NCBI GenBank assembly: GCA_022819645.1
Contig: JAJEGU010000082.1
Location: forward strand, 1-57,518
Reading direction: 5' to 3'
DNA from: Pseudomonadales bacterium
GTDB taxonomy: Bacteria; Pseudomonadota; Gammaproteobacteria; Pseudomonadales; Pseudohongiellaceae
Length of the DNA: 57,518 nt
Shown: positions 15,450 through 28,581 of the stretch, one piece after another
Numbering within the stretch: position 1 is the stretch's first letter
How the letters are laid out: each line of letters opens with the position of its first letter
Translations under genes and position numbers: made by a program
Notes under the pieces: model-generated
Databases searched by the model: none
Told to the model about the DNA's origin: nothing
The model's input: only the letters and a program-made list of their open reading frames with translations

Positions 15450-16730
15450 TCACCCCGGATAATCCCGCCTCACCGGCCCCCGATACAACTGCCGCGGCCG
15501 CCCGATCTTGTACGGCCCGCTCACCATTTCGTTCCAGTGGGCCATCCAGCCCGGCGTACGGCCGGTGGCGAATATCACGGTAAACATACTGGTGGGTATC
15601 CCCAGCGCCTTGAGGATGATTCCGGAGTAGAAATCCACATTGGGATAGAGCTTTCGCCGGATGAAATACTCGTCTTCCAGGGCGATCTGTTCCAGCCTGC
15701 GGGCGATGCGGAAGAGAGTGTTGTCCGCGGTCTCGCCGACTTCTTCAAGCACCTGGTTGCATACCTCGCGCATGACCCTGGCTCGTGGGTCGAAATTCTT
15801 GTAGACCCGGTGGCCAAAACCCATCAGCCGGTACGGGTCCTCCGGGTCCTTGGCCCGGAGGATGAAATCATCGATGCGCGATTCCGAGCCGATTTCATCG
15901 AGCATCTGCAACACGGCTTCGTTGGCGCCGCCATGGGCCGGGCCCCACAGCGCCGCGATGCCGGCGGCAATGCAGGAGAAGGGATTGGCGCCAGTGGAGC
16001 CGGCAAGCCGTACCGTGGAAGTCGAGGCATTCTGTTCGTGGTCGGCATGGAGCAGGAAGATCAGGTCCATGGCCCGGGCGAGCACCGGGCTGATTTCCTT
16101 TTCCTCGCAGGGAGTGCCGAACATCATGTGCAGGAAATTCTCGGCGAATCCCAGGGAATTGCGCGGATACATGAATGGCTGGCCCACGCCGTGCTTGTAA
16201 CACATGGCGGCGAGCGTCGGCATCTTGGCGATGATGCGCCGGGCCACGAGCATGCGCTGCCCGGGATCGGCGATATCGAGATTGTCGTGGTAAAAGGCCG
16301 ACAGGGCCCCCACCACGCTAGCGAGCATCGACATGGGATGCGAAGTACGGGGAAAGCCATTGAAAAACTGGTGAATCTGCTGATCCACCATGGTGTGGTA
16401 GCGGATATTGTTCTCGAATTCGCGCCGCTCCCCGGCGCTGGGCAATTCGCCATTGAGCAGCAGGTAGCAGGTTTCCAGATAACTCGAATGTTCGGCAAGC
16501 TGTTCGATGGGATAGCCGCGATACAGCAGGACGCCGTCGCTGCCATCGATGAAAGTAATGTCGGAATCGCAGGCGGCGGTGGACAGGAAGCCCGGGTCGT
16601 AGGTGAAATAGCCGCTGTTGATCAGGCTGCGAACGTCAATGACATCAGGCCCGAGGCTGCTCGGATAAACCGGAAGCTCCACCGGCTCTCCATGACCTTC
16701 GACTTTCAGATGCGCCTTTCTTTCCGTCAT
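15450..16730 (-). CDS. gltA: Citrate synthase
   Basis: A 426-residue type II (hexameric, NADH-sensitive class) citrate synthase, making citrate from oxaloacetate and acetyl-CoA as the entry to the TCA cycle. The active-site histidines lie in [10 protein letters not shown] and in [14 protein letters not shown], with the catalytic aspartate in NVDFYSGI. The N-terminal beta-rich extension ([20 protein letters not shown]) is typical of gammaproteobacterial GltA. It reads away from sdhCDAB, with about 430 bp between, the same layout as in Pseudomonas and E. coli. A strong promoter lies about 90 nt upstream. The C-terminal sequence GPVRRDYPG replaces the usual RPRQLYTG-type tail only slightly. Confidence 0.95.
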   Translation of the reverse strand: MTERKAHLKVEGHGEPVELPVYPSSLGPDVIDVRSLINSGYFTYDPGFLSTAACDSDITFIDGSDGVLLYRGYPIEQLAEHSSYLETCYLLLNGELPSAGERREFENNIRYHTMVDQQIHQFFNGFPRTSHPMSMLASVVGALSAFYHDNLDIADPGQRMLVARRIIAKMPTLAAMCYKHGVGQPFMYPRNSLGFAENFLHMMFGTPCEEKEISPVLARAMDLIFLLHADHEQNASTSTVRLAGSTGANPFSCIAAGIAALWGPAHGGANEAVLQMLDEIGSESRIDDFILRAKDPEDPYRLMGFGHRVYKNFDPRARVMREVCNQVLEEVGETADNTLFRIARRLEQIALEDEYFIRRKLYPNVDFYSGIILKALGIPTSMFTVIFATGRTPGWMAHWNEMVSGPYKIGRPRQLYRGPVRRDYPG

Positions 16731-16817
16731 GAACTACCCCGGCTGGCCTGTTGCGCGAATAAGTGGTTCCGTAAAGCTTCAGGATCTTGCCGGCGACCGG
16801 TGCGCCGCGGCGACGCA

Positions 16818-16847
16818 ATACTAGAAACAGTCCCGTATTGTTGTCAA
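16818..16847 (-). promoter_or_regulatory. Sigma70 promoter of gltA
   Basis: On the minus strand: TTGACA (16847-16842), 18-nt spacer, TAGTAT (16823-16818), followed by TGCG. Predicted start near 16811, leaving a leader of about 80 nt before the gltA ATG. Confidence 0.75.
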
Positions 16848-16881
16848 ATCTCTGCCTGGGCAGGCAGCGACTCACACAAGA

Positions 16882-16962
16882 GAAGCCCTGATCAAGCCAG
16901 AGCTTCCCTGCGGCACATGGAAGATAATGAAAAACTCCGCGGATGGAGTTTTTCAGAGAATA
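16882..16962. repeat. modular hairpin repeat, short form
   Basis: GAAGCCCTGATCAAGCCAGA through GCTTCCCTGCGGCACATGGAA, then GATAATGAAAAACTCC and GGAGTTTTTCAGAGAATA. It is the element at 1-139 without its middle 68 bases. It lies in the gltA-sdhC divergent region. Confidence 0.75.
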
Positions 16963-17010
16963 TCGGGAGATACAACGATACTGCCGATCTGCGCATAACC
17001 TCTTTCGAAT

Positions 17011-17089
17011 CATCCTGCGCAAAGCGGAGTCGCAGAATCTTCCTGAGATGCCCTTGCGTGAGATTCCGCGACTGCGCGTGGAATGACGA
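17011..17089. repeat. GTCATTC-type intergenic repeat, copy 2
   Basis: CATCCTGCGC at the left and GCGCGTGGAATGACGAGG at the right, with the inner inverted pair GTCGCAGAATCT and AGATTCCGCGAC. It ends directly before sdhC, and its last bases (GACGAGGAG) would be the ribosome binding site of the alternative TTG start at 17099. Confidence 0.6.
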
Positions 17090-17161
17090 GGAGCCGGTTT
17101 GTCACGCAAGCCCCCGGCGAATATACTCTCGCTGGCTTCGCAGACAGCAGCGCAGAGGAAA

Positions 17162-17536
17162 GTGAAAACCGCCAGACCCGTCAATCTGAATCTTTTCAGC
17201 ATCAAGTGGCCGGTGACGGCGCTGGTCTCCATTACGCACCGGATCAGCGGTGTATTGCTGTTTCTGGCCATGCCACTGCTGTTGTACGTATTCGAGATGT
17301 CGCTTTCCTCGGAAGCGGGCTTTCGTCAAGCCGGTGCGATGCTCGCCTCGCCCATGCCTCGCCTGCTTTGCTGGCTGCTTGCCGTGGCGCTGCTGTATCA
17401 CCTGATCGCAGGCTGCCGGCATCTGCTCATGGATATCGGTTTCGGCGAGACCTGGCGCGCCGGCAAGGCGGGCGCTCGGGCGGTGATTGTGCTTTCCGCC
17501 CTGACCGCGGTCCTTGCGGGAATCTGGCTATGGTGA
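17162..17536 (+). CDS. sdhC: Succinate dehydrogenase cytochrome b556 subunit
   Basis: SdhC is one of the two membrane anchors of complex II, binding haem b and ubiquinone in the inner membrane. From the GTG at 17162 the protein is 124 residues and begins (M)[11 protein letters not shown], aligning with the known RPVNL start of E. coli SdhC (129 residues). Three membrane segments are visible; the first contains [11 protein letters not shown] with the quinone/haem motif, and the third follows the haem ligand in [13 protein letters not shown]. An upstream TTG at 17099 has a better spaced AGGAG, but that site belongs to a repeat and would add 21 unrelated residues. It overlaps sdhD by 7 nt. Confidence 0.9.
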   Translation: MKTARPVNLNLFSIKWPVTALVSITHRISGVLLFLAMPLLLYVFEMSLSSEAGFRQAGAMLASPMPRLLCWLLAVALLYHLIAGCRHLLMDIGFGETWRAGKAGARAVIVLSALTAVLAGIWLW

Positions 17537-17901
17537 CCAATGCCACAAGCCTGGGCCGTTCGGGGTTGTTCGACTGGCTGGTGCAGCGCTTCAGCGCCCT
17601 GGTGCTGCTCGCCTGGATCGCCTGGGTTTGCATTGGTGTGATCGCCATGCCGGAATTCGGCTACCCGCAATGGCGCGCGCTGTTCGCAGCCACCCCCATG
17701 CAGATATTCAGTCTGATTACCGTGCTGTCACTCTGCGCCCACGCCTGGGTGGGAGTGTGGACGGTTACCACCGATTATCTCAACGAAGCCCATCTCGGCA
17801 GGACAGGGACGGCAATCCGCCTGTGTACCCAGGCCGCCTGTCTCCTGCTCACTCTGACCTGCCTGCTGTGGGGAGCGCGGATTTTCTGGGGGAGCGGATG
17901 A
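17530..17901 (+). CDS. sdhD: Succinate dehydrogenase membrane anchor subunit
   Basis: SdhD pairs with SdhC to anchor the SdhAB catalytic dimer and complete the quinone site. The product is 123 residues, starting at an ATG that overlaps the sdhC stop by 7 nt. Three hydrophobic segments are present (about residues 20-40, 56-76 and 96-118), and the haem/quinone motif [16 protein letters not shown] appears after the second. The 4-nt ATGA overlap with sdhA implies translational coupling through the whole operon. Small hydrophobic anchors diverge quickly, so the identification rests partly on position. Confidence 0.92.
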   Translation: MVTNATSLGRSGLFDWLVQRFSALVLLAWIAWVCIGVIAMPEFGYPQWRALFAATPMQIFSLITVLSLCAHAWVGVWTVTTDYLNEAHLGRTGTAIRLCTQAACLLLTLTCLLWGARIFWGSG

Positions 17902-19670
17902 GCGGATTCCGCCAGATTTCCTTTGACGCCATCATCGTCGGCGGCGGCGGCGCGGGTATGCGCGCGGCCCTGCAACTGTCCCAGTCGGGATTTCGCACCG
18001 CTGTGCTGTCCAAGGTTTTTCCCACCCGCTCCCATACGGTTTCCGCCCAGGGCGGGATAACCTGCGCCATTGCCAGCGCCGACCCGGAAGACGACTGGCG
18101 CTGGCACATGTACGACACCGTCAAGGGCTCCGACTACATCGGCGACCAGGACGCCATCGAATACATGTGCATGGAAGGCCCGCAAACCGTGTATGAACTC
18201 GAACACATGGGTCTGCCCTTTTCCCGCACCGCCAATGGCCGCATCTACCAGCGCCCCTTCGGCGGCCAGTCGAAGAATTTCGGCAAGGGCGGCCAGGCGG
18301 CGCGCACCTGCGCCGCGGCGGATCGCACCGGCCATGCCCTGCTGCACGCCCTGTACCAGGGCAATCTGAAAAACGACACGGTCTTCCTCAATGAGTGGTA
18401 TGTCATCGATCTGGTGGTGAACCAGGACGGCGCGGTCAGCGGCGTTACCGCCGTCAATATCGAGGACGGCGAAGTCTGTTTCGTCGCCGCCGCCGCCACG
18501 GTGCTCGCTACCGGCGGCGCCGGGCGCATTTATGCTTCCACCACCAATGCCCTGATCAATACCGGCGATGGCGTTGCCATGTGCCTGCGGGCGGGTTTCC
18601 CTGCGCAGGACATGGAAATGTGGCAATTCCACCCCACCGGCATCCACGGCGCGGGCACCCTGGTCACCGAAGGCTGCCGCGGCGAGGGTGGCTATCTGAT
18701 CAACAGGGACGGCGAGCGCTTCATGGAGCGTTACGCCCCCAACGCCAAGGATCTTGCCGGTCGCGACGTGGTAGCCCGGGCCATGGTGCTCGAAGTGCTG
18801 GAAGGCCGGGGCTGCGGCGAGCAGGGCGACCACGTCATGCTCAAGCTTGACCATCTCGGCGCTGATGTACTCAACAGCAAGCTCCCCGGCATTCTCGAGC
18901 TGTCACGCACTTTTGCCCATGTGGATCCCATCCGGGAGCCGATTCCCGTGGTGCCCACCTGTCATTACATGATGGGGGGCATCCCCACCAATATCCACGG
19001 CCAGGCCCTCACCCGCAACGAAGCCGGAGAAGACGAGGCGGTTCCCGGCCTGTTCGCCGCCGGCGAGGCCGCCTGCGTTTCGGTCCACGGCGCCAACCGG
19101 CTCGGCGGCAACAGCCTGCTCGACCTTGTGGTGTTTGGCCGCGCCGCGGGCAAGCACATCGATGAGCTGCTGCAGCAGGGCATGCAAGCCCGCCAGGCTG
19201 CGCCGGAAGACGTGGACCGGGCCCTGAGCCGATTGCGCCGGCTCGACACCTCCAGCGAAGGTGAAAACACCGCTGCGCTGCGCGAAGAATTGCAAAGCAT
19301 CATGCAATTGCATTTCGGCGTGTTTCGCACCGGGGAGTTCATGCGCGAAGGCATCGCCAAGCTCGAAGCCCTCAAGCCGCGCATCGAAAACTCTCATCTC
19401 GCCGACAAGAGCGCGACATTCAATACCGCCCGCATCGAGGCGCTGGAGCTGGAAAACCTGTTTGCCGTGGCCGAGGCCACCGCGATCGCCGCCGAAGGCC
19501 GCGACGAAAGTCGTGGCGCCCACGCCAGGGACGATTTCCGCGAGCGCGACGACGACAACTGGCTGTGCCACTCGCTGTATTTCCCGGAAAAGCGGAAAAT
19601 CGGCAAGCGCGAGGTAAATTTCCGGCCCAATGTGGTCGATACTTTTCAACCCAAGGCAAGAACTTACTGA
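17898..19670 (+). CDS. sdhA: Succinate dehydrogenase flavoprotein subunit
   Basis: SdhA oxidises succinate to fumarate and passes electrons through SdhB to ubiquinone. It is 590 residues. The FAD Rossmann motif is [11 protein letters not shown] (from residue 15), and the covalent flavin histidine is H46 in [12 protein letters not shown]. The substrate and catalytic region includes [22 protein letters not shown] and [14 protein letters not shown] with the active arginine. The C-terminal helical domain ends in [13 protein letters not shown], the usual end of the family. Length and motifs match E. coli SdhA (588), and fumarate reductase is excluded by the type of anchors encoded next to it. Confidence 0.97.
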   Translation: MSGFRQISFDAIIVGGGGAGMRAALQLSQSGFRTAVLSKVFPTRSHTVSAQGGITCAIASADPEDDWRWHMYDTVKGSDYIGDQDAIEYMCMEGPQTVYELEHMGLPFSRTANGRIYQRPFGGQSKNFGKGGQAARTCAAADRTGHALLHALYQGNLKNDTVFLNEWYVIDLVVNQDGAVSGVTAVNIEDGEVCFVAAAATVLATGGAGRIYASTTNALINTGDGVAMCLRAGFPAQDMEMWQFHPTGIHGAGTLVTEGCRGEGGYLINRDGERFMERYAPNAKDLAGRDVVARAMVLEVLEGRGCGEQGDHVMLKLDHLGADVLNSKLPGILELSRTFAHVDPIREPIPVVPTCHYMMGGIPTNIHGQALTRNEAGEDEAVPGLFAAGEAACVSVHGANRLGGNSLLDLVVFGRAAGKHIDELLQQGMQARQAAPEDVDRALSRLRRLDTSSEGENTAALREELQSIMQLHFGVFRTGEFMREGIAKLEALKPRIENSHLADKSATFNTARIEALELENLFAVAEATAIAAEGRDESRGAHARDDFRERDDDNWLCHSLYFPEKRKIGKREVNFRPNVVDTFQPKARTY

Positions 19671-19676
19671 ACCGGA

Positions 19677-20393
19677 ATGAGCCAGGTCCTAATCAGCATC
19701 TATCGGTACAACCCGGAGCAGGACAGCAAGCCCCGGATGCAGAACCTTGAGGTGGAAGCGCCCGGGGACCGCGATCTCATGGTTCTCGACGTGCTCGAGC
19801 TCGCCAAGGCGAAAGACCCGTCGATCACCTATCGGCGTTCGTGCCGGGAAGGCGTCTGCGGCTCGGACGGGATGAACATCAATGGCGTCAACGGGCTTGC
19901 CTGCATCACGCCGCTGTCCAAAGCCGCCGGCCCCGCCCGCAAGCTCGTACTGCGGCCGCTGCCGGGATTGCCGGTGATCCGCGACCTGGTGGTGGACCTG
20001 TCACAATTCTACGAGCAGTTCGAAAAGATCAAGCCCTGGCTGATCAACGACGAGCCTCCCCCCGCCATCGAGCGCCTGCAGTCCCCGGAAGAACGGGAAA
20101 AGCTCGATGGACTGTACGAGTGCATTCTCTGCGCCTGCTGCACCACGAGCTGTCCGTCGTTCTGGTGGAACCCGGACAAGTTCGTCGGCCCCGCGGGGCT
20201 GTTGCAGTCCTACCGCTTTCTTGCCGACAGCCGGGATGAGGCCACCGCCGAGCGCCTCGCCGAACTCGACGACCCGTTCAGCGTATTCCGCTGCCGGGGC
20301 ATCATGAACTGCGTCTCGGTCTGCCCCAAGGGGCTCAATCCCACCCGCGCCATCGGCAAGATTCGCAACATGCTTGTCGAACAGGGCACTTGA
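19677..20393 (+). CDS. sdhB: Succinate dehydrogenase iron-sulfur subunit
   Basis: SdhB carries electrons from the flavin to ubiquinone through three iron-sulfur clusters. It is 238 residues, as in E. coli. The [2Fe-2S] motif is CREGVCGSDGMNINGVNGLA with C56 and C61; Asp replaces the third cysteine, as in E. coli SdhB. The [4Fe-4S] motif is CILCACCTTSCPSFWWN, and the [3Fe-4S] motif is CRGIMNCVSVCPKGLNP. It starts 6 nt after sdhA and is the last gene of the sdh block before the 2-oxoglutarate dehydrogenase genes. Confidence 0.97.
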   Translation: MSQVLISIYRYNPEQDSKPRMQNLEVEAPGDRDLMVLDVLELAKAKDPSITYRRSCREGVCGSDGMNINGVNGLACITPLSKAAGPARKLVLRPLPGLPVIRDLVVDLSQFYEQFEKIKPWLINDEPPPAIERLQSPEEREKLDGLYECILCACCTTSCPSFWWNPDKFVGPAGLLQSYRFLADSRDEATAERLAELDDPFSVFRCRGIMNCVSVCPKGLNPTRAIGKIRNMLVEQGT

Positions 20394-20419
20394 AGCCACA
20401 AGGCGCCGGACTCCTGGTC

Positions 20420-23302
20420 ATGCAGCAAAACGACATGGAAACGCTCTGGAGCACGGGCCACCTGTCCGGACCCAATGCCGAGTATGTCGATGGCCTGTAC
20501 GAAAGCTGGCTCGCCAATCCCGCCTCGGTGCCCCCGGAATGGCGCAGGTTTTTCGATGAACTGCCGGCAGGCAACGGCGGCGCGGCGGAAGTTTCCCATC
20601 TGCGCATTCGCGAGGATTTTCGCAAGCTCGGCAAGGTCAGCCGCTACGCCCAGGTGCTGAGCAATGACGCCGTCGTCAATTCCGAGCACGAACAAAAGCA
20701 GGTTCAGGTGCTCGAGTTGATCAGCTGCTACCGGGAACGAGGCCATCAGAAGGCGACCCTCGACCCGCTCGGGCTCATGGCCCGCCAGCGCGTACCCGAC
20801 CTGGAAATCGAATTCCATGACCTGTCGCCCATCGACTATTCCACCATATTCCAGACCGGCGCCCTGTTCATCAGCAAGCCCAGGGACAGCCTGCGGAGCC
20901 TGATCGACACGCTGGAACGCATCTACTGCGGCGCCATTGGCTACGAGTACATGCACATCGTCAATCTGGCGGAAAAGCAGTGGATCGAGCAGGAAGTCGA
21001 ATGCAATGACGGTTATCTCCGCTTCAGCAACAAAGACAAGAAGCACCTGCTGGAAAGGCTGACCGCCGCCGAGGGCCTGGAAAAACACCTGGACGGCAAG
21101 TATCCCGGCACCAAGCGCTTTGGACTCGAAGGCGGCGAAAGCCTGATTCCGCTGCTCGACGAAGTCGTCCAGCGCGCCGGGGCCAGGGGCTCCCGGGAAG
21201 TCGTGCTCGGCATGGCCCATCGCGGCCGGCTCAATGTACTCGTCAATCTGCTGGGCAAGAACCCCTCGGACCTGTTCGACGAATTCGAGGGCAAGGCGGT
21301 ATACAGCAGTTCCGGCGACGTCAAGTATCACCAGGGGTTTTCCTCCAACATCATGACTTCCGGCGGCGAAGTGCACATGGCGCTGGTGTTCAATCCATCC
21401 CATCTCGAAATCGTCGCCCCGGTGGTGGAAGGTTCGGTGCGGGCCAGACAATCGCGCCGGGAAGATCGCCAGGGCGACCTCGTCCTGCCGGTGATCGTTC
21501 ACGGCGACGCCGCTTTCGCCGGGCAGGGCGTGGTAATGGAAACCTTCCAGATGTCCCGCACCCGGGCCTTTCATACCGGCGGCACGGTGCACGTCATCAT
21601 CAATAACCAGGTCGGCTTTACCACCAGCCGCCAGGACGACGCCCGCTCCACCGAGTATTGCACCGATGTGGCGAAGATGGTCCAGGCGCCGATTTTCCAC
21701 GTCAACGCCGACGACCCGGAAGCGGTGCTGTTCGTCACCCGGCTCGCCCTCGACTACCGCTACCAGTTCAAGAAGGACGTGGTCATCGATCTCGTCTGCT
21801 ATCGCCGCAAGGGCCACAACGAAACCGACGAGCCCGCGATTACCCAGCCGCGCATGTATCAGGCCATCCGCCGCCACAAGACCGTCAGAACCCTGTACGC
21901 CGAGCGTCTGGCCCGGGAGGACGTGGTCTCTCCCGCCGATTCCCGGGAACAGGAAAGCAGCTACCGCGCCGCCCTCGACACCGGCGAGCATGTGGTGAAG
22001 AGCCTGGTCAAGGAGCCCTCGGTGGAGCTGTTCGTCGACTGGAGCCCCTACCTCGGCCACGACTGGAGCCCCCACTACCAGACTTCGATGCCGCTGCAGA
22101 ACCTTCAGGGTCTGGCGCGCAAGCTCGTCGCGGTCCCCGAAGGATTCCAGTTGCACCGCCAGGTGGCAAAGCTGATGGAAGATCGCCGGCGCATGGCGGA
22201 AGGCGAGATTCCCCTGGACTGGGGATTCGCCGAATCCCTGGCCTACGCCAGTATCCTGGTCAGCGGCAACAAGGTGCGGATTACCGGCCAGGACTGCGCC
22301 CGGGGAACCTTCGCCCATCGCCATGCGGTGCTTTTCGATCAACAAAGCGGGGCCGAACATGTGCCGCTGCAGCAGTTGGCCAAGGATCAGGGCTCGTTCA
22401 CGATCTACGATTCCCTGCTGTCGGAAGAGGCGGTGCTCGCTTTCGAATACGGCTACGCCACCACCACCCCCAATGCCCTGGTGATCTGGGAAGCCCAGTT
22501 CGGCGATTTCGCCAATTCCGCCCAGGTGGTGATCGACCAGTTCATCACCAGCGGCGAACACAAGTGGCAGCGGCTGTGCGGGCTGACCATGCTGCTGCCA
22601 CACGGCTACGAAGGACAGGGGCCGGAGCATTCCTCCGCCCGGCTCGAACGCTTTCTGCAGCTATGCGCCGAGCATAATATCCAGGTCTGTCTGCCCACCA
22701 ACTCGGCCCAGGTTTTTCACATGCTGCGCAAGCAGGTGCTGTGCCCCCTGCGCAAGCCGCTGGTGGTGATGTCGCCCAAGAGCCTGTTGCGCCGGCGCGA
22801 GTGCGCCAGCAGCCTGGAGGAACTCGCCGGCGGCGCATTTCAGGTGGTGCTTGACGACCCGGCGAAACCCGCTCCCAAAACCGTCCGCAAGCTCGTGCTC
22901 TGCAGCGGCAAGGTATACTACGATCTCGATGAGATGCGCCGCGCCCGGGGCATTGAAGATATCGCCATTATCCGGCTGGAGCAGCTGTATCCCTTTCCAC
23001 ACGAAAACTTCAAGCGCTGCATTCGCCGTTACCGCAATGTGGAATCCATCATCTGGTGCCAGGAAGAGCCCATGAACCAGGGCGCCTGGTATTCCAGCCA
23101 GCACCATATGCGCCGGGACATCGCCGCCCTGTACCCGGAAATCTGGCTGGGATACGCGGGCAGGGAGCCTTCCGCCGCGGCCGCCGCCGGCTATCTGGCC
23201 CTGCATTTGCAGCAGCAGGAGGATTTTCTCCGCGAAGCCCTGGATCTGAAACCACCACCAGACAAGGGCAGGGCGGGCAAATCGGGAAGAAAGCAGAAAT
23301 GA
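20420..23302 (+). CDS. sucA: 2-oxoglutarate dehydrogenase E1 component
   Basis: The thiamine-diphosphate E1 subunit (960 residues) decarboxylates 2-oxoglutarate and hands succinyl to the lipoyl group of SucB. The N-terminal motif [20 protein letters not shown] is the E2-docking segment. The active site shows [15 protein letters not shown] and the ThDP motif [19 protein letters not shown]. The C-terminal pyrimidine-binding half includes [17 protein letters not shown] and [20 protein letters not shown]. The ATG at 20420 is chosen; a TTG at 20390 overlapping the sdhB stop is possible, and another ATG lies at 20435. It overlaps sucB by 4 nt. A long antisense frame over this gene is a codon-use artefact. 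Confidence 0.96.
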   Translation: MQQNDMETLWSTGHLSGPNAEYVDGLYESWLANPASVPPEWRRFFDELPAGNGGAAEVSHLRIREDFRKLGKVSRYAQVLSNDAVVNSEHEQKQVQVLELISCYRERGHQKATLDPLGLMARQRVPDLEIEFHDLSPIDYSTIFQTGALFISKPRDSLRSLIDTLERIYCGAIGYEYMHIVNLAEKQWIEQEVECNDGYLRFSNKDKKHLLERLTAAEGLEKHLDGKYPGTKRFGLEGGESLIPLLDEVVQRAGARGSREVVLGMAHRGRLNVLVNLLGKNPSDLFDEFEGKAVYSSSGDVKYHQGFSSNIMTSGGEVHMALVFNPSHLEIVAPVVEGSVRARQSRREDRQGDLVLPVIVHGDAAFAGQGVVMETFQMSRTRAFHTGGTVHVIINNQVGFTTSRQDDARSTEYCTDVAKMVQAPIFHVNADDPEAVLFVTRLALDYRYQFKKDVVIDLVCYRRKGHNETDEPAITQPRMYQAIRRHKTVRTLYAERLAREDVVSPADSREQESSYRAALDTGEHVVKSLVKEPSVELFVDWSPYLGHDWSPHYQTSMPLQNLQGLARKLVAVPEGFQLHRQVAKLMEDRRRMAEGEIPLDWGFAESLAYASILVSGNKVRITGQDCARGTFAHRHAVLFDQQSGAEHVPLQQLAKDQGSFTIYDSLLSEEAVLAFEYGYATTTPNALVIWEAQFGDFANSAQVVIDQFITSGEHKWQRLCGLTMLLPHGYEGQGPEHSSARLERFLQLCAEHNIQVCLPTNSAQVFHMLRKQVLCPLRKPLVVMSPKSLLRRRECASSLEELAGGAFQVVLDDPAKPAPKTVRKLVLCSGKVYYDLDEMRRARGIEDIAIIRLEQLYPFPHENFKRCIRRYRNVESIIWCQEEPMNQGAWYSSQHHMRRDIAALYPEIWLGYAGREPSAAAAAGYLALHLQQQEDFLREALDLKPPPDKGRAGKSGRKQK

Positions 23303-24522
23303 CCATTGAACTGAAAGCGCCCACACTGCCGGAATCGGTGCCTGACGGCACGATCACCGCCTGGCGCCGGAAAGCCGGCGAAAGCGTGCAGCGCGACGAA
23401 GCGCTGGTGGATATCGAAACCGACAAGGTGGTGATCGAGGTGGTGGCGCCCGCCGATGGCGTACTCAAGGAAATCTACAAGCAGGCCGGCGAGACCATTA
23501 TCAGCAATGAAGCCATCGGCAGGCTGGAGCCCCGGGCCGCCGGCGACGGGTCGCAAGCTCCCGATTCGGAATCGGAAGCCGGCGAAACCGCGGCGCCGCC
23601 GGCCGCCGGCCCCGCAGTACGCCGCCTGCTGGAAGAACACGGCATTGCGGCGGAGGAAATCAGCGGCAGCGGCAAGGGCGGCCGCATTACCCGCCAGGAT
23701 GTGCTCGACAAGATCGCCGCCGATGAAACCGAAGCCGAACCGCCTCCGGCGGAACCGGCGCCCGCATCGCCCAGGCCTGCCGGGCAGCCCGCCGGTGGAA
23801 ACCTGCAATCCATGGAAAACCGCAAGGAAGAGCGGGTTCCCATGAGCCGGCTGCGGGCCCGGGTCGCCCAGCGCCTGCTTGAAGCCACCACCACCACGGC
23901 CATGCTGACCACCTTCAACGAGGTCAACATGCAACCGGTCATGGCGCTCCGCAAGCGCCATCAGCAACGTTTCCAGGAAACCCACGACGGAATCCGCCTC
24001 GGTTACATGTCCTTCTTCGTGCGGGCCTCCATCGAGGCGCTGAAGCGTTTCCCGGCGGTAAACGCCTCCATCGACGGCAACGATATCGTCTACCACGGCT
24101 ATCAGGATATCGGCGTCGCGGTTTCCTCGCCCAGGGGCCTTGTGGTTCCCGTGTTGCGCGACGCAGACAACATGGGCTTTGCGCGCATCGAGAAGGAAAT
24201 TCTCGCATTCGGCGAAAAAGCCCGGGACGGCAAGCTCGCCATCGAAGAGCTCGCTGGCGGCACCTTCACCATTTCCAATGGCGGCATTTTCGGCTCGCTG
24301 CTTTCCACCCCGATTCTCAATCCGCCCCAGACCGCGATTCTCGGCATGCACAAGATCCAGGAACGCCCCATGGCGGTGGACGGCGAGGTGAAAATCCTGC
24401 CGATGATGTATCTTGCGCTTTCTTACGACCACCGCCTGATCGACGGCAAGGAAGCGGTGCAATTTCTCGTGGCCATCAAGGATCTGCTCGAGGACCCGGT
24501 GCGGCTCGTGCTGGAGATATGA
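23299..24522 (+). CDS. sucB: Dihydrolipoamide succinyltransferase (E2)
   Basis: This 407-residue E2 core of the 2-oxoglutarate dehydrogenase complex transfers succinyl to CoA. A single lipoyl domain has the modified lysine in [11 protein letters not shown] (K43). An Ala/Pro/Glu-rich linker follows, then the E3-binding domain ([22 protein letters not shown], about 109-130), a second linker and the acyltransferase domain ending in [13 protein letters not shown] with the catalytic histidine. One lipoyl domain is typical for SucB, unlike AceF. The ATG overlaps the sucA stop. The open frame upstream to 23056 is a shadow of sucA. Confidence 0.95.
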   Translation: MTIELKAPTLPESVPDGTITAWRRKAGESVQRDEALVDIETDKVVIEVVAPADGVLKEIYKQAGETIISNEAIGRLEPRAAGDGSQAPDSESEAGETAAPPAAGPAVRRLLEEHGIAAEEISGSGKGGRITRQDVLDKIAADETEAEPPPAEPAPASPRPAGQPAGGNLQSMENRKEERVPMSRLRARVAQRLLEATTTTAMLTTFNEVNMQPVMALRKRHQQRFQETHDGIRLGYMSFFVRASIEALKRFPAVNASIDGNDIVYHGYQDIGVAVSSPRGLVVPVLRDADNMGFARIEKEILAFGEKARDGKLAIEELAGGTFTISNGGIFGSLLSTPILNPPQTAILGMHKIQERPMAVDGEVKILPMMYLALSYDHRLIDGKEAVQFLVAIKDLLEDPVRLVLEI

Positions 24523-26154
<1,632 letters not shown>

Positions 26155-26185
26155 GGAAGCCCTGATCAAGTCAGAGCTTCCCTGG
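26155..26185. repeat. 5' module of the modular hairpin repeat
   Basis: GGAAGCCCTGATCAAGTCAG then AGCTTCCCTGG: the same head module as at 16882 and at window position 1, forming a GGAAGC/GCTTCC stem. Only the head is present. It lies in the sucC leader. Confidence 0.65.
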
Positions 26186-26219
26186 CCTGGCGGGTAGTTC
26201 TCCATTAAGGAAGGCACAA

Positions 26220-27389
26220 ATGAATCTCCACGAATACCAGGCCAAGCAGTTGTTTGCCGAGTACGGCCTGCCGGTGTCGCGGTCGATGACCGTGAACACC
26301 GCCGCGGATGCCGCGGCCGCCACCGCGCAACTCGGCGGCGAACGCTGGGTGGTCAAGGCCCAGGTTCATGCCGGCGGCCGCGGCAAGGCGGGCGGGGTCA
26401 AACTCGTGCAAAGCGCAGCCGAGGCCGAGGAGTATGCCCGGCACTGGCTGGGGCGCAATCTGATTACCTACCAGACCGATTCGGAAGGCCAGCCGGTCCA
26501 CAAGATTCTGATCGAGGAGTGTGTCGATATCGAAAGCGAGCTGTATCTTGGCTCGGTGATCGACCGTTCCTCGCGCCGTATCGTGTTCATGGCTTCCACC
26601 GAGGGCGGCGTCGATATCGAAAAAGTGGCCCGGGAAACCCCGGAAAAAATCCTCCGCGTCAGCATCGATCCGCTCACCGGCCCGCGGGCCTTCCAGGGTC
26701 GGGAACTTGCATTCCAGCTCGGGCTCACCGGCAAGCAGGTCAGGCAGTTCACCGAAATCTTTCTCGGCCTCGCCAGACTGTTTCAGGACCTCGACCTCTC
26801 CCTGCTCGAAATCAATCCCCTGGTGATCACCCGCCAGGGTGAACTCAATTGCCTCGACGGCAAGATCAATATCGATGGCAATGCCCTCTACCGCCAGCCC
26901 CGCATACGGGAAATGCACGACCCCAGCCAGGACGACGAACGCGAAGCCCACGCCGCCCAATGGCAACTCAGTTATGTGGCCCTCGACGGCAATATCGGCT
27001 GCATGGTCAATGGCGCCGGGCTCGCCATGGGCACCATGGATATCGTCCAGTTGCACGGCGGCAACCCCGCCAATTTCCTCGATGTGGGCGGCAGCGCCAC
27101 CGCCGAGCGGGTGGCCGAGGCCTTCAAGATCATCCTTTCCGACGACAAGGTTCGCGCGGTACTCGTCAATATCTTCGGTGGCATCGTGCGTTGTGACCTG
27201 ATCGCCGACGGCATCATCCAGGCGGTGCGGGAAGTCGGCGTAACCCAGCCTGTGGTGGTGCGCCTCGAAGGCAACAGCGCCGCCGAAGGGCGGCAGCGGC
27301 TCGCCGCCAGCGGACTGCGCATCATCGCCGCCAACGGTCTTGAGGACGCCGCGCAAAAAGTCGTTGAAGCTGCGGGAGGCGCGCAATGA
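26220..27389 (+). CDS. sucC: Succinyl-CoA synthetase beta subunit
   Basis: This 389-residue ATP-grasp subunit works with SucD in the reversible conversion of succinyl-CoA to succinate with nucleotide triphosphate formation. The N-terminus [20 protein letters not shown] is diagnostic. The ATP-grasp core includes [19 protein letters not shown] and EINPLVIT. The C-terminal ligase domain has [14 protein letters not shown] and [14 protein letters not shown]. Length is close to E. coli SucC (388). The ribosome binding site is AAGGAAGG before ATG 26220. It overlaps sucD by 4 nt (ATGA). Confidence 0.97.
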   Translation: MNLHEYQAKQLFAEYGLPVSRSMTVNTAADAAAATAQLGGERWVVKAQVHAGGRGKAGGVKLVQSAAEAEEYARHWLGRNLITYQTDSEGQPVHKILIEECVDIESELYLGSVIDRSSRRIVFMASTEGGVDIEKVARETPEKILRVSIDPLTGPRAFQGRELAFQLGLTGKQVRQFTEIFLGLARLFQDLDLSLLEINPLVITRQGELNCLDGKINIDGNALYRQPRIREMHDPSQDDEREAHAAQWQLSYVALDGNIGCMVNGAGLAMGTMDIVQLHGGNPANFLDVGGSATAERVAEAFKIILSDDKVRAVLVNIFGGIVRCDLIADGIIQAVREVGVTQPVVVRLEGNSAAEGRQRLAASGLRIIAANGLEDAAQKVVEAAGGAQ

Positions 27390-28282
27390 GCATCCTCATC
27401 AACGCCGAAACCCGGGTCATCTGCCAGGGAATTACCGGCTCCCAGGGCAGTTTCCACACCGAACAGGCGATTGCCTACGGCACCCGGATTGTGGGCGGAG
27501 TCACGCCGGGCAAGGGTGGCCAGACGCATCTTGGCGTGCCGGTCTTCGATACGGTTCGCGAAGCCGCCGAACAAACCGGCGCGGATGCGACGTCCATTTA
27601 TGTACCCGCGCCATTCTGTCTCGATTCGATTCTGGAAGCCGTTGCCGCCGGCATCCGCCTCGTGGTCTGCATCACCGAGGGCATTCCCACCCTCGACATG
27701 CTCCTCGCCAAGGCGAGCTGCGACGCAGCCGGGGCACGCCTCATCGGCCCCAACTGCCCCGGCGTGATCACTCCCGGGGAGAGCAAGATCGGCATCATGC
27801 CCGGCGATATCCATCTGCCCGGCAAGGTGGGCATCGTCTCCCGCTCCGGAACCCTCACTTACGAGGCGGTGCAGCAGACCACGGATCACGGCTTTGGCCA
27901 GTCCTCCTGCGTCGGCATCGGCGGCGACCCGATTCCAGGCTCGAGTTTTGTGGACATTCTCGGGCTGTTTGAAGAAGATCCCGCCACCGAAGCCATCGTC
28001 ATGATCGGCGAAATCGGCGGCAGCGCCGAGGAAGAGGCCGCGGCTTTCATTGCGGAAAAGGTCAGCAAGCCGGTGGTGGCCTATATCGCCGGCGTCACGG
28101 CGCCGCCGGGCAAGCGCATGGGCCACGCCGGGGCGATTATCGCTGGCGGCAAAGGCACCGCCGCCGAAAAGTTCGCGGCGCTGGAGGCCGCCGGCGTCCA
28201 TACCGTTCGCAGCCTTGCCGACATCGGCGCGGGATTATCCCGGGCTACAGGGTGGAAATCTGTTCTGACTGGTGGCAGGTAG
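27386..28282 (+). CDS. sucD: Succinyl-CoA synthetase alpha subunit
   Basis: The 298-residue alpha subunit binds CoA and carries the phosphohistidine of succinyl-CoA synthetase. The CoA Rossmann motif is [16 protein letters not shown], and the conserved [18 protein letters not shown] and [13 protein letters not shown] segments are visible. The phosphohistidine lies in [13 protein letters not shown]. After the usual ending TVRSLADIG, the protein runs on through [16 protein letters not shown], slightly longer than the E. coli subunit (289), so the stop may have drifted into former intergenic sequence. It is the last gene of the TCA cluster. Confidence 0.96.
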   Translation: MSILINAETRVICQGITGSQGSFHTEQAIAYGTRIVGGVTPGKGGQTHLGVPVFDTVREAAEQTGADATSIYVPAPFCLDSILEAVAAGIRLVVCITEGIPTLDMLLAKASCDAAGARLIGPNCPGVITPGESKIGIMPGDIHLPGKVGIVSRSGTLTYEAVQQTTDHGFGQSSCVGIGGDPIPGSSFVDILGLFEEDPATEAIVMIGEIGGSAEEEAAAFIAEKVSKPVVAYIAGVTAPPGKRMGHAGAIIAGGKGTAAEKFAALEAAGVHTVRSLADIGAGLSRATGWKSVLTGGR

Positions 28283-28316
28283 TCGAATCCGGCTTGGACG
28301 GATGCGTGTCGCTTCC

Positions 28317-28348
28317 CTGTCATTCTGCGCAAAGTCATGGAATGACAG
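28317..28348. repeat. GTCATTC-type repeat, copy 3 (compact palindrome)
   Basis: CTGTCATTC and GAATGACAG form a perfect 9-bp inverted repeat around GCGCAAAGTCATG. It lies 35 bp after sucD and may terminate or stabilise that transcript. Confidence 0.6.
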
Positions 28349-28395
28349 CGGAAGGCGGTGTCGAAAATGGAGTTGCCGCCACGCCAAAAAAGGGG

Positions 28396-28425
28396 TTCAA
28401 CACTCTTGAGAACTTGTGTTAGGCT
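28396..28425 (+). promoter_or_regulatory. Candidate promoter of the TonB2-type locus
   Basis: TTCAAC (28396-28401), 18-nt spacer, and TAGGCT (28420-28425) preceded by TGT, an extended -10. The leader to the first ATG would be about 150 nt; nothing recognisable as a riboswitch was seen in it. Confidence 0.4.
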
Positions 28426-28581
28426 TGGGCGCAATCGGCCAGAAGCTGGAAAAAAGCGAGAAAAAGAGCCTGGCGACCAGATGTCTGGGACTCGCCGAAC
28501 TGAACTCACTGTCCGGGCGCAAACGGCTGAAAATGCCAACCCTGCCCGGATTTGGTCTTTGACGAACGATTAGGATGGCAC

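Noticed and set aside
20210-22630. 806-codon open frame antisense to sucA
   Set aside because: sucA is unmistakable on the plus strand; the antisense frame is open because of GC-rich third positions and shows no domain or ribosome binding site.
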